Positions 23,496 through 33,590 of a DNA stretch of 64,000 bases are shown piece by piece. Where the stretch lies: contig BRXU01000005.1 of the NCBI GenBank assembly GCA_030267565.1, positions 2,143,501 through 2,207,500 on the forward strand, written 5' to 3'. Source of the DNA: Pleodorina starrii. Lineage: Eukaryota > Chlorophyta > Chlorophyceae > Chlamydomonadales > Volvocaceae. Both the position numbers and the translations under genes were made by a program. Position 1 is the first letter of the stretch. Each line of letters begins with the position of its first letter. The notes below the pieces were generated by a model. That model was not told where the DNA came from. It did no database searches and saw only the letters and a list, made by a program, of their open reading frames with translations.

Positions 23496-24816
23496 GGCAG
23501 GCCGTCCGGGAGGCAGCTTACTATCGGTGAAGCGTTGGGTGGAGGTGGCGCACAGCAACAGAAGGTACGACGATGTCCTGTGTGCCGGGGACTTGGGAGA
23601 GAGTTGTATTCCTGCTGGAGTGCATTGCTGCTGGAGCGATGGCATGTTCTTCATTTACAGTGTCTTGTCGCTGCTTGTCGCTGTTGACATCCTTTGGAGG
23701 ATTCCTCAAGTGCTGCTCCCTTCTGTCCCTCGAATCATGGCCTTCAGGTTGTGCCCTTCGTCCCCTATGACGACCCGATGTACAGCGGCCTGGAGCTGAC
23801 AGCTCTGTACGCCACAAACCATCTGCTGGCCAGCACGGAGGAGCTCCACGCTGTCTGCCAGGCCCACATGCAGGCGTTAGGCGGTGAGGTGTGGCGTATT
23901 GATGCCGGCTACAAGAACGCAGGCAAGATACACACGGCCGACGGGCACAGGGCTATGGAAGCCACCGTCACCGTCATGAACGAGTCCAACCAAGTTGTGG
24001 GCCTGTACCACGGCAGCGGCGAGCTCTTGCCGTTGGAGAAAGCTTTCGTCAGACTCGACCAGCGCAACAAGGCGCTTGGCAAGGTGGGATCCGATGGTAT
24101 GATAGCTTAAACGTACGATGCAATTGGGGATTCGTACGTCGTGCAACAGGCTGTCATGTGAAACTCCCTGTCTTGTGTCGTGCAGAACGTGGAGCTCGTG
24201 TACGTGGACAACTCCCAGCAGACCTCCCGCTTGCTGGAACGCTGCTTTCCTGACATGCCGCCCGATGGCGGCGTAAAGGAGGACTTGTTCCATGTCATAC
24301 AACGCGTCGGTGATAGCCTGCCTGACGGGCACAGCCTCAAAGGTAATTTCCGCGCCCACGCATGTCGTCGTTTCGCGCTTGTTAACTGGCTGATGCAACT
24401 ACTCGCGTACAGGTGCGTTCATGCGGGAGCTGAGCACCGCCATGAAGGTCTGGGACAAGGACGACTTCGAGCAGCAGCGGTTGCAGGGGTTGGAGCCGAC
24501 CGAGAAGATGTGTTGTGTTTTGGTAGATAGCTGCCGGCCGAACAGCCGAACATGCTCCACCCGCTCCTGTGTCCCACGCTCCCACCCCACCTACCCGAAA
24601 GCGCAGTGAGCATAAGGTGCACCGCGCCGAGACCTCGAGATACAACGGGCTCCCATTGGTTACCGAACATGCGAATCTGTGCGGGTGAGAATAGTAACTG
24701 GTTTACTCGCTTTACTTGCATACGGGTGATGATCTGGATGCTTTACATACACCGTCTACAAGGTCGGGTTGGCGTCAAAGGTAAGTCCACTCCTTGACAC
24801 CCACTCCCTGACTTCG

Positions 24817-25425
24817 TCAAAACCAGCCCGCCGCGCCATACGTCGGCAGGCAGGGCGCCTGTTGCTGGTGCAACCCACAGAGCTTTGCGGCCCACGGTGG
24901 TGTCACTGCCCGTAGGCCCCACAAGCGCCTCACGCCCCACAAGGATGAGCGGACTGGGGCTCGTGACCTCATGTGCCGAGGGCCGTTGACGTGGCTGCTG
25001 CGTGCCCCGCCCGCAACCTCCTGCGCTTGCGGCTTACCTGTGCCCTTCACAATATCCCGCTGTTCAAGACTTATTAAGACTTCAAAGCCTACATTCAAAA
25101 TGGCCACATTCGGGACGCTTTCTGCGTGCGTCTCCCTTTGAGAGAGGCGCCACCGGTAGCTGTGGAGCTGTGCTGCCTGATTAGTCCCCACGACTGTCCC
25201 TCGGCGGTTCACCTCACAAAATGACCAGGATCCTGTCGGGTCAACGGCAATAACAGCATGACAAGGGCCAAATGCAACTGGCTTCGACGACGTAGACCGA
25301 GAACGAAGAAGATGAGAACACGCGCCCGTGCACTCTCCGGCCAGGGGCCTTATATCTGCCTCCGGCAGTTGACACCCAGCGCTGCTCGTCGAGCAGCACG
25401 CAGGAGACACCCGGCAGAACACCAC
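24817..25425 (-). CDS. Hypothetical open frame (202 codons)
   Basis: The central part (SSKPVAFGPCHAVIAVDPTG, SWSFCEVNRRGTVVGTNQAA, NVAILNVGFEVLISLEQRDI) has a believable globular composition, but no motif is recognised. The flanks look arbitrary. It could be one exon of a minus-strand gene or a chance frame; no splice partners were found. Confidence 0.28.
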   Translation of the reverse strand: MVFCRVSPACCSTSSAGCQLPEADIRPLAGECTGACSHLLRSRSTSSKPVAFGPCHAVIAVDPTGSWSFCEVNRRGTVVGTNQAAQLHSYRWRLSQRETHAESVPNVAILNVGFEVLISLEQRDIVKGTGKPQAQEVAGGARSSHVNGPRHMRSRAPVRSSLWGVRRLWGLRAVTPPWAAKLCGLHQQQAPCLPTYGAAGWF

Positions 25426-26600
25426 GGTCAGTCGAGATTTGTCACCACTTCCCGGCTCGCAACAGCTCCTACACCATTCCCCTTTCTCTTACACGCAATA
25501 CACGGAAATCGGAAACACCGCGCTCCCATGAGCCCCCGAAACCCCAACCCAAGGGGGTCATGTCGCCTCCTCCAAGACCCAGTCCTGTGCCCGAGGACAT
25601 CAAACACGTGTTTGTTCACCTCGAAGAAGAAAAGGGAGGGAAAACCAGAGACAGCGCCAGCGCCAGCGGCGCCACCGCCACGGCGCCCACGGAACCAGGG
25701 GCCACACACACACACACACACCGACAGTCCGACACGTGCCCATGTGGAAAACCTAGCCTGGCCTGGCCCATCACGATCTGGAGCCGCCTCCCCGCCTTTT
25801 CACTGTCCCGCGCCCGCTGCGCCGTTAAGTCCTCCGACGCAGACAGGGCCATCGGCTCAACCTCGCTTCCCACGCGCCCCTGCAGTCACCACGCACGCAC
25901 ACACATACATACACACGGGCAGCACGCCGTACAATTGTACGGCCACACGCCACGGGTGGTGATGATGCGGCGTGTGGCGTGCGCGGCGACCGAGGAGGCG
26001 CAACACATTGGGTTTGGCGGGAAGCGTCACTCTGCGGAACGGGGAAAAGGGCGGTTGGGAGGTCGTCCAGCCGCGCTGGGCCAAAAGCCAAGCACCCTGC
26101 CGCTCTTGCAAGACTCCATTACTTCACCGTCTACACACCACGACCCACGCCAGTGGCGGGACGGCCGACGCCCTCGCGGCGCGCGCCGTCCGTCCGCCGT
26201 CCTTCAGTTGCGCCTGGCGGCTTCAGTTGCGGGTCCTCTCATTGCGGTCGCTCCCTTCCTGGCCCTCAGCTCCGAAGCCCCGTCCAGGCCAGTCTTAGCT
26301 TGGCAATGAGGTTGGAGCTCCACAAAACGGCTGCGAGGGGGAGGCGGAGGCGGCGAGGGGCGACGGCGTTGGGAAAGTTATCCCGTGGGAAAGGACCGAC
26401 TGGACGGACGACATCGGGTCAACCGAAATCGGGCCACCGTACTCTACACGCGTGTTCTCGCTTTTTTCAAATGTTGTCTCCTCATTTATTTCCAGGGCTC
26501 CCCATACTACTACGGTATATCCACCTCATCACGTCCACCTCCCCAATCCCCGCCCCCCATCCGCCCCTCTGGAAACGGTGATCGCTGCTGCTGCTGCTGC
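25426..26600. other. Spacer with CA/CACACA tracts
   Basis: Contains short CA repeats (~25708-25722) and GC-rich sequence. No supported gene; it may include the 3' UTR of the minus-strand membrane protein gene. Confidence 0.35.
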
Positions 26601-28065
26601 CGCTACAGCCAGTACCATCGGCGCATCGCAGCTCAGTCTCCCCCTCTCCCCGCCCGCCCGCCCGCCCCCCCGAAACACGCACAACAGCGCACTTCAGCGC
26701 CGTGCCCCTCCTCACCCGTCACCAAGAGCACGAAACCGCTGTAGGTGAAGACGATGGAGAAGAGCCACCCCGTGATCGACAGACACCAGAAGCCGTGCAG
26801 CCCGGACACGGGGCCGCAGTGATCGCGATACATGCGACTCGAGGGGCCCGTCCAGATGTCCGAGTCCTGCCGTGGGGCGGGCGGGCGGGGTGGGGCGTGG
26901 GGAGGGATCCATCCCGGGGGGGGGGCGTGAGCACCGGGAGCGACACGGTGCATGGCATGAAAAGGTCGAGTGCCACTGAGTGCCATGAGAAGGAAACTGC
27001 CCATGACGGCAGCAGCCCGCAGGAGGGTTCAGGAAGAGGGAAGCCATGGAGGGGAGCCATGGCTGAAATGAGCATTAAGGCGATGATTGCGGGGGCGCCT
27101 GGGGGCCAATGCGGTGACCCCCGAGGGAGCGGCCCCGGTCTCCAGCGCGGGAGCCCACTTGGGTAGTTGGGGCGCAACTCTGCACAAAGAACGGTGCCCT
27201 CAGCGGGTGCCCTCAGGGGGTGACCTCATGCCCGCATGTTCCCAAAAGTCTGCGACACCCAATCCCGTCACCCATCCCCCACCTGCAGGCAGTGCCGCAT
27301 CAGGTCCGCGCACATGAGCGGGGTCGCGATCACCAGCAGCCAGGCGGGGCCGAAGCGCTGCCAGTGCGTCCCACTGCAGGCGCCGGAGGCGGGTGGGTCA
27401 AAGAGCGGCCGAGAGGGGCCCAGCAAGCACATGGGCGTCACGACCCGGCAAGAACATGGACGTCGCGAACACGAAACTCGGAGAGGTTGGCGGGCACTGC
27501 TGCCGTCACCTCTCCCCCTCCCCAGTACATAAAACCTAGAACTTCCGGGAGAAGAAGTGGCAACGGCGTTGAGGTGCGCGGAAGCCGCTTCTATGATCTG
27601 AGGGTGCGCGGGCGGGAGGGGGAGGGTCGGAGGGAGGCAGGACGACGCAGCTTCGCGCACCTGCGGCCCAGCGCCTTCCACGCCGTGTACTGGGCCAAGT
27701 TGGTGAGGATAGCCAACGTGAGCGCCAGCGAAAAAGTATGTGAGAAAGCCTTGGCTCCTGCCGTCGCGGTAATTCCCATGAAACCGGCTGCGCGGCAAGC
27801 GGTGGAGGTCGAAGTTTGACATTTCGAGAGGAACTGTTGGAGCGGCCGAGCGGGAGCGCCGTCAGCTGCGGTTCTGGATCTGCAGGAGTCACTCACCCAG
27901 GAGCAAAGGCCAACATCAGCTCCCCACGAGAGCTGGGAGGGCCAGCAGCAGCGCGGCCACGGAAGCTGCGATGCTGCGCTTGTCGGTGGCCTCGCCCGTG
28001 GGCGAGGCCGCGTCCAGCGCAGCAGGGGCGGCATCCAAGCGCCGGCGAGCTGCCAGCGGGGGCAT
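26600..28065 (-). CDS. Small multi-pass membrane protein, uncharacterised
   Basis: Probable integral membrane protein of unknown function. Pieces in order: an N-terminal part from ATG 28065 (ATDKRSIAASVAALLLALPA, hydrophobic); an exon at ~27840-27690 with a membrane helix (FSLALTLAILTNLAQYTAWK); exon 27373-27283 (HWQRFGPAWLLVIATPLMCA then DLMRHCLQ, ending CAG|GTGGGG); and exon 26866-26716 (DSDIWTGPSSRMYRDHCGPV, then HGFWCLSITGWLFSIVFTYS and GFVLLVTG, ending G|GTGAGG). The third and fourth exons join naturally as RHCLQ-DSDIW. The conserved-looking Trp/Cys/Arg residues and 3-4 helices suggest a real eukaryotic protein, but I cannot name the family. The first-exon boundary and the C-terminal exon (below 26620) are unresolved. 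Confidence 0.55.
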
Positions 28066-28199
28066 GCTTCAGACGCCCCCCGCACATTCTGGGTCGGGCG
28101 CATTCAGCGGGGTGCGGAGGTCGTCGTCCATTCCGCCTCCAATTAACTGCGCGACGTAGAAGATTTGTTACAGCAAGTTGCCGAAATGGATGTAGATGT

Positions 28200-29160
28200 T
28201 TTTATACTACGGCAGACGCTTTGAGGGGCGGTTGTTGGGTTGTTCCTTGTAGGACAGGCGGAAACAGGCCATCAGGCCAAGCCATGTGGGAGCAAATTGT
28301 CCTTCAAATGATATTCATCTGACCTTCACTCGCGGTCGAGCTCGGTCTTGACGCTCAAGCCACCAACTCATGAACTGTGGCGCCTGCCCAAGTCGCCTTG
28401 GATGCGGCTTGGTATGTTTTTGTGAAACGTTGCTTAGATTGAACGAAGCTGCCAAAATGCCATTTTAGGCAGATTCTGTTAAACTGTTCGAGTTTATGAG
28501 TTCGGTTGCAACTGCACCAGAAAGGCGGTGTCGTGGCGCTTTTCCGAATCACCCTCATTCTGTCGTCTGCCTTGTTTCTTTCCTGGTAACACTGCACTCC
28601 ATGCGTGTGACAAAGCGACAAACAAATTAAGGTCGGCTGAACTTCTGGCTTCTGGGATGGCTGCACCGGTAACGGTAACTAACAATTTGCACTCCGCGTG
28701 TCCGCGAGTCCGCGTCCACGGAACGAAGTAGAACCTGAATAGCTGTAGTTGATGCTGCGTAGAATCTGGACCACATTACGCGCACGGTTATGCATGCATG
28801 AGCCTGTCCGGGTCGGTCCATGGGTCGGTGAGGTGTCGAGGTCGGTGAGGGTCGGTGCCGGGTGCCCAGCACATGATAGGCCGGCGTTTGCGGCTTTGCC
28901 AACTACTAATGTACCGCGTAGAAGAAGTTGAACGTCTGTGTGGTGAGTTATATGATACCCCTTAATCCTTGTGATCTTGGCAGTAGAGAATGGTCTCGGA
29001 GTTAGGAGTCGCAAACGGAAAACGGCTCACCGATAGAAATGCTTGCAGTGATGATTTCAGCAGTAACTACGTTTAAACACTCCATACCGCTTTGAATGAA
29101 TTAGGTATCGGTTCGATCCGTTATTAGCTTACCGGGCACCCGGAGTTTCGCGCCAACAGG
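28200..29160. other. Intergenic region before SLD5
   Basis: No coding frame was recognised. A GGTCGGTGAGGTGTCGAGGT-type short repeat lies at ~28815-28850. It probably includes the promoters of SLD5 (plus) and of the membrane protein gene (minus). Confidence 0.4.
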
Positions 29161-29162
29161 CC

Positions 29163-32100
29163 ATGGCCGACGTGCTAGGGGCGCTTGGCTTAACGCAAGA
29201 CCTTGCGGATGACCTTGTGGAACAAGATGACTTTGAACTGCTTTCAAATGTGCGCTCTGAAGCCATGCGCACGGTTGGGTGGAGACAGTGTCATTTCTCT
29301 CCTGGAACAACTGCAGGCTTTGCGTAACGAGCGGAACACGCAAGACATATTGGAGTACAAGCATGATTTAGTGGAACGCGTACACCAGCGGCTGGAGGAC
29401 CAGGTTCGCAGTGACAGCTGTGTTACATGGACTGCTCTGCCAAGCAGCCAGCCGGCCTCAGGGCTCTGCGCTGCCTATCTGCAGATCGCTCGGGTCGAGA
29501 GCTGGAAGGAGGCCAGCAAAAGCAACCGACTGCCCGAAGACGACGTGGACATGTCCGTGCCCATCTTGTGCTGCACGCTCAACATCAACCGCTTCAGGTG
29601 CTGCGCAGGGTGCCGGGCGGCACATTCCGGGCGTAAGGCGCCGCATGGCTCTCAGAAGACGCCCTTGCAGGTTGCCCAACGGGGTGATTTAGTACGCAAC
29701 ACACCTTTGGGGGAACGGATCGTGTGAGAACGAAAGGTCGCGACAGTACAACAGCTCGGGGCGGCCTAACCAACTCGCTCTACAAAACCCGCCACGCAGA
29801 GTCTCGGACCAACAGCGTCGTGGGGACTTGGCTCGAGCGCTTGGCCGCCAACGCCCGTCTCCCTCCGGCCCCCAAACGCCCCGCCCCGCCCTGCCCCCGC
29901 CCCCGCTCCGCAGGTTCCTCCTCAAGTCCTATTGGCGCGCGCGGCTGCAGAAGATTGAGCGCTTCGCCACCCTCATCCTGGATAACAAGGAGCTGCAGAG
30001 AAAGTGGGTGCGCCCTTGACCTGGCGCCGTGGCGTTGCCAAGTTACGTACTTGGGCGGGCGCAGGTTTTGACAGCTCAGGGCTCAAGACCCCCCGTGCGT
30101 CGAATGGACCACCTGCCACCGCCGCCTGACCCTCACCCTCCCCGCCTGACCCTCACCCTCCCCGCCTGACCCGCCCCCCTTCCCCTCCCCTCCCCCCCCC
30201 CCACTCCGCCAGCTGCTCCCCCAAGGAGCTCAACCACTGCCTGCAGTACTTTGTTGCGGTGGGCAAGTGCCTCAAGGAGGTGGTCCTGGCGCGACTGCCC
30301 GAGGAGTTCCAAACGCTGGTGGGACAATGGCGCACAGGGGGGGTGCGTGGGTGGTAGAAAATGATACCGCAGCGGAGACGAGGACGGCGTTAGCGAACGG
30401 ACCCTGAACCCAGTAATACTTACCGAACATACCTGTAACCTTACCGAGCTGAAAAGACGCTGCGACCGCGTCGCCGCCAGACCAACCCGGACGGACGATT
30501 ACGCGCGACAGCACAAGAACGGCACGAACGCCCGGACAAAACAACCCGACAAATTGTAGACTCACCTGCGCTCAATGGAGGAAGCGAAGCGGGAAGATAC
30601 GAAGGAGTAAGGGCAATGGGCAACGGCATTGGCAGCGAAGGAAGGAGCGAGGAGGCAAGCAAGCAGGGCAAGACACACAGAAACCCACGAACAAGCTGGG
30701 GCGGCGACGCGGTGCAAAAGAGGGCAAGAAGGGGCAGCTGGGCATAGAAGAAAGGGATACGGACGGGCAGAATGTACGACGGGCAGGAGGCGGAAGGCAG
30801 AGGGGATTGGGCAGAGGAAAAGAGAAAGGCAAGGCGAATGGCAGTGGGAAAGACAAGGGCAGAAGACAGACGAGTGCGGGAAGGGCGTAAGGGCAGGGGG
30901 AGGGGTACGAGGGCAAGGGCAGGGACGAAGAGAAGGGAAGAAGGACGGCAGGAAAGGTTGGTGGGACAATGGCGCACAGGGGGGGGGTGCGTGGGTGGGT
31001 GGGTTTGTGGGTGTGGGTGGGTGGGTGTGCGTGGGTGGGTTTGTGTCCGTGGGTGGGCTGCGGTGCTTTCTTCGTTAGTCAGCACGCTGGTCGGTGCGTG
31101 GGTTGTCTCTAGGCGGGCGGGCGGGCAGGCGCCAGGGGGGTGGGCAGCAGGTCGGCAGGTCAGTACCGGCGGCAACACCGGAGCCGGGGACCACAACGAA
31201 CCGCAAAGGAAGGTAAACCCTCCTGAACCTCCAGGACGTTGCGTGGTGCGTAACAGAGCGCCAGAGGGGCGGCGCGGCTGCCGCAGAGCAGTGAGCAGGG
31301 CAGGGGCTGGTGGCCGAGCGCGGGACGCGGGACGCGGGGCAAAGAGGGATGAGGAGGAGGTGAAAAGCGGCGGCGGTGAGGGGGGTTCGGGGCGCTGCGA
31401 CTTCCAGCGTGTTGCTCGCGCTGCGGCTTCGTTCTCGCTGCCCACCCGCCACCACCATCCGCCGCCCCGCTCTTTCCCTCTCACCCCCTACCTTCCCTGC
31501 TCCCCGCCGCTACGCCTCCTGGTCTCCTCCCCCGCCCCACTGCTGCGCTTCGCCGGGTTGTCGATCCTGGGGGTCCCTGCCTGCCTGCCTGCCTGCCTGG
31601 CTGGCTGGCTGGTTGGCTGGGCCTGCCTGCCTACCTGCCTGCCTGCCTGCCTACCTGCCTGCCTGCCTGCCTGCCTGCCTGGCTGGCTGGCTGGTTGGCT
31701 GGGCCTGCCTGCCTGCCTGCCTACCTGCCTGCCTGCCTGCCTGCCTACTTGCCTACCTGCCTGCCTACCTGCCTGCCTGCCTACCTGCCTACCTGCCTAC
31801 CTGCCTGCCTGCCTGCCTACCTGCCTGGCTGGCTGGCTGGGCCTGCCTACCTGCCTGGCTGGGCCTGCAGGTTCAGGAGTCCCAGCTGACGGACACACGC
31901 GACATGATCCCCACTCCCCGACTGGACCGCTGCGTGTTCGTGAGGCTGCTCAAGGACGCGGGACACGTGGCGGTGGATGCAGAGTGAGTGGGTGACGGGG
32001 GCTGTGTGAGTGGGGTATCCACGTATAGGCCGGAGCCCGTAAACGGTATCAAATCAGAAAAATCCTTCCTGTCTGCAAAAGAAAAACGAGGTAAACTGCA

Positions 32101-32615
32101 AGCAGCGAGGGCGTTAGATACAAACCGAGAAATTGTAGCGAGTCCGAGTTGAGCCGCCACGTGACGAGGACGAGACGAGACGTAATGGGGAGAGGGGCTG
32201 TATGTGGGGGTTGTTGGGGCTGTGAGTCTTCTGAGGCTAGTACTCCACTCCGGGCACCTCTCCCTCCGTCCCTCCGGTCTCCTTCAAGCGCTCGTGGGTG
32301 GTTACTTATGCATGTTCTGGTCAGCCGCTCGTTTTTCCGGCGACCTCCTTCTCACACCCCCCCCCCCGCCTTCCATCTCGCCTTCCCGCCCTCCGCTGCG
32401 GCATCGTGTTTACTACTCCCTCCCCTCCCCCTAAGTCCCTCCTCCTCCCTGCCCCTCCTCGCCCCTGCCTCCCTCCCGGCCCCTCCCGGCCCCTCCTCCC
32501 TCCCTGGTGACCCAGGGGTCAGCAGCTGGTGGACATGAAGGCGGGCGACATCTACATCATCCAATACCACCTGGTGCAGCGCCTGGTGCAGCAGGACATC
32601 GCGGTGCTCATATAG
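29163..32615 (+). CDS. SLD5: GINS complex subunit SLD5
   Basis: Subunit of the GINS tetramer, which with Cdc45 and MCM2-7 forms the replicative helicase in the nucleus. Exon ~29290-29403 gives LLEQLQALRNERNTQDILEY then KHDLVERVHQRLED. Exon 29485-29597 ends LNINRFR. Exon 29914-30003 gives FLLKSYWRARLQKIERF, the hallmark SLD5 A-domain helix. Exon 30213-30318 gives HCLQYFVAVGKCLKEVVLAR then LPEEFQTL. Exon 31871-31983 gives DMIPTPRLDRCVFVRLL. Exon 32516-32615 gives the C-terminal B domain, LVDMKAGDIYIIQYHLVQRL, ending DIAVLI-stop as in other SLD5 proteins. Phases (0,2,2,0,2) agree at every join and introns are GT-AG. ATG 29163 (MADVLGALGLTQDL) is a likely start, but it is in another frame from the next exon, so a short intron or different 5' exon must lie within ~29163-29290. 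Intron 5 is 1.55 kb and repeat-filled. Confidence 0.92.
30355..30600 (+). repeat. Dispersed repeat, box A plus ~150-bp extension (copy 1)
   Basis: Located in SLD5 intron 5. It begins GATACCGCAGCGGAGACG, continues GGCGTTAGCGAACGGACC, CTGAACCCAGTAATACTT, then CGACCGCGTCGCCGCCAGAC and TAGACTCACCTGCGCTCAAT. The same blocks occur in the same order at 33339-33565. Confidence 0.88.
31578..31868. repeat. CCTG/CCTA/GGCT tetranucleotide tract
   Basis: About 290 bp of CCTGCCTGCCTACCTG-type sequence with GGCTGGCTGGTTGG interruptions, ending two bases before the acceptor TGCAG of SLD5 exon 6. It probably serves as an extreme polypyrimidine-rich intron end. Confidence 0.95.
32010..32050 (+). repeat. Dispersed repeat box B
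   Basis: TATCCACGTATAGGCCGGAG then CCCGTAAACGG, in SLD5 intron 6. The box recurs at 51.15 and 49.24 kb and, inverted, at 39.57 and 62.68 kb. Confidence 0.8.
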
Positions 32616-32753
32616 ACCTGGATGGACTGGATGGACTGCTCATCTAGACCGAGACGGACTGCTCATCTAGAACTGGATGGAGAGGAAGGGGCAATCGACC
32701 CAGGGGAAGGGGACGGGCAAGGGCAACAAGAAAAGAGGAAGCGGAAGGGGAAC

Positions 32754-32758
32754 TGTAA
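32754..32758 (+). terminator. TGTAA polyadenylation-type signal for SLD5
   Basis: TGTAA lies 138 bases after the SLD5 stop codon. TGTAA is the usual poly(A) signal in volvocine algae. Confidence 0.5.
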
Positions 32759-33338
32759 AGGGAAAGAGGGGGAGCGGCAAGAAGAAGGGAAAGAAGAAGG
32801 GGAAGGGGAAGCGCGGGGTGAAGGGAGGGCCCGAGTAGCATCTACCGGTAACAGCTCGTGCCTGCGCCCGACATCTGCAACTGGGGCAGTCTCAGCCAGA
32901 AGAGGGGCTCAGCCCTACTACGGTGAACGCCATCTGGGCCCGGGAGAAGGGAGGGGGCTGGTGCAGATGAGAGCGTAGCGGTGGATTGCAGCGGGTGGGT
33001 GGGGGCAATTGGGCCGACCCGCGCCGCGGGGCACAACACCCCAGTGGCAGAAGTGGGCGGCGATGGCGGTAGCGGCGGCGGCTGCCTGTCCTTCCAAAGG
33101 CGAAGCGCGGTGGTGCGAGGTGCTAAGTAAGATATTGCAGGAGGTTTTTTGTGGCATGAAGATCCCTGGCTTAAACGCGCGCTGGCTTAATGCTCGCTTG
33201 CGGCGCTGGTATGTGTGTGTGTGGCGCCGCGCGCTTGCGATGGGGTGTTGCTGTGGCTCGTTGCATCGTGCGTCTTCCACGCACGCGCGCTTGCTCGCTC
33301 GAAGGCAGATGGCAACATGGATGCGGAGGGTAAGGAAA
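32759..33338. other. SLD5 downstream region
   Basis: Purine-rich GGGGAAGGGGAAG tracts and low-complexity sequence. No supported gene. Confidence 0.4.
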
Positions 33339-33590
33339 AAAGATGCCGCAGCGAAGGGACGGAGACGGGGTTAGCGAGCGGACCCTGAACCCGGCAATAC
33401 TTACGTGATGTACGGTACCTGGCACCTTGCCAAAATCGGAAGCGCAGCGACCGCGTCGCCGCCAGACCAAACCAGACGGACAAGTACTCGCGACAGCACA
33501 ACAACAGAACGAGCGCCCAGACAATACAAGCCGACAAGATGTAGACTCACCTGCGCTCAATGGACAAATCGAACCGCCGGACAGGAGCGC
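33339..33590 (+). repeat. Dispersed repeat, box A plus extension (copy 2)
   Basis: GATGCCGCAGCGAAGGGACG, GTTAGCGAGCGGACC, CTGAACCCGGCAATACTT, CGACCGCGTCGCCGCCAGAC and TAGACTCACCTGCGCTCAAT, matching 30355-30600 block for block. The minus-strand reading of both copies keeps LVWRRRGR and LSAGEST, which may be chance at this similarity. Confidence 0.88.

Larger units (their letters stand above)
21620..24610 (+). pseudogene. DDE-transposase-like protein (DUF6729-type), probably degenerate
   Basis: Exon 21620-22088 ends with a zinc-site motif (KCPICDSKASGDGW ... ATCK). It joins in phase to 22258-~22510, which holds KLPPYVSHLFPGELTKMSGL, typical of this transposase-like family. After a long gap, exon 23748-24084 gives WRIDAGYKNAGKI and ATVTVMNESNQVVG, an RNase-H-like strand pair with the first Asp. 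Exon 24186-24341 gives NVELVYVDNSQQTSRLLERC (second Asp) and EDLFHVIQRVGDSLP. Exon 24413 onward gives GAFMRELSTAMKVWDKDDF. The frame then runs to a stop near 24610 without the expected third acidic residue or the downstream exonuclease-like part. A ~0.9-kb repeat (22515-23395) sits between exons 2 and 3, apparently at or just past the end of exon 2, and no donor for exon 2 is clear. Family assignment rests on motif memory; could be a domesticated or truncated transposase. Confidence 0.6.
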
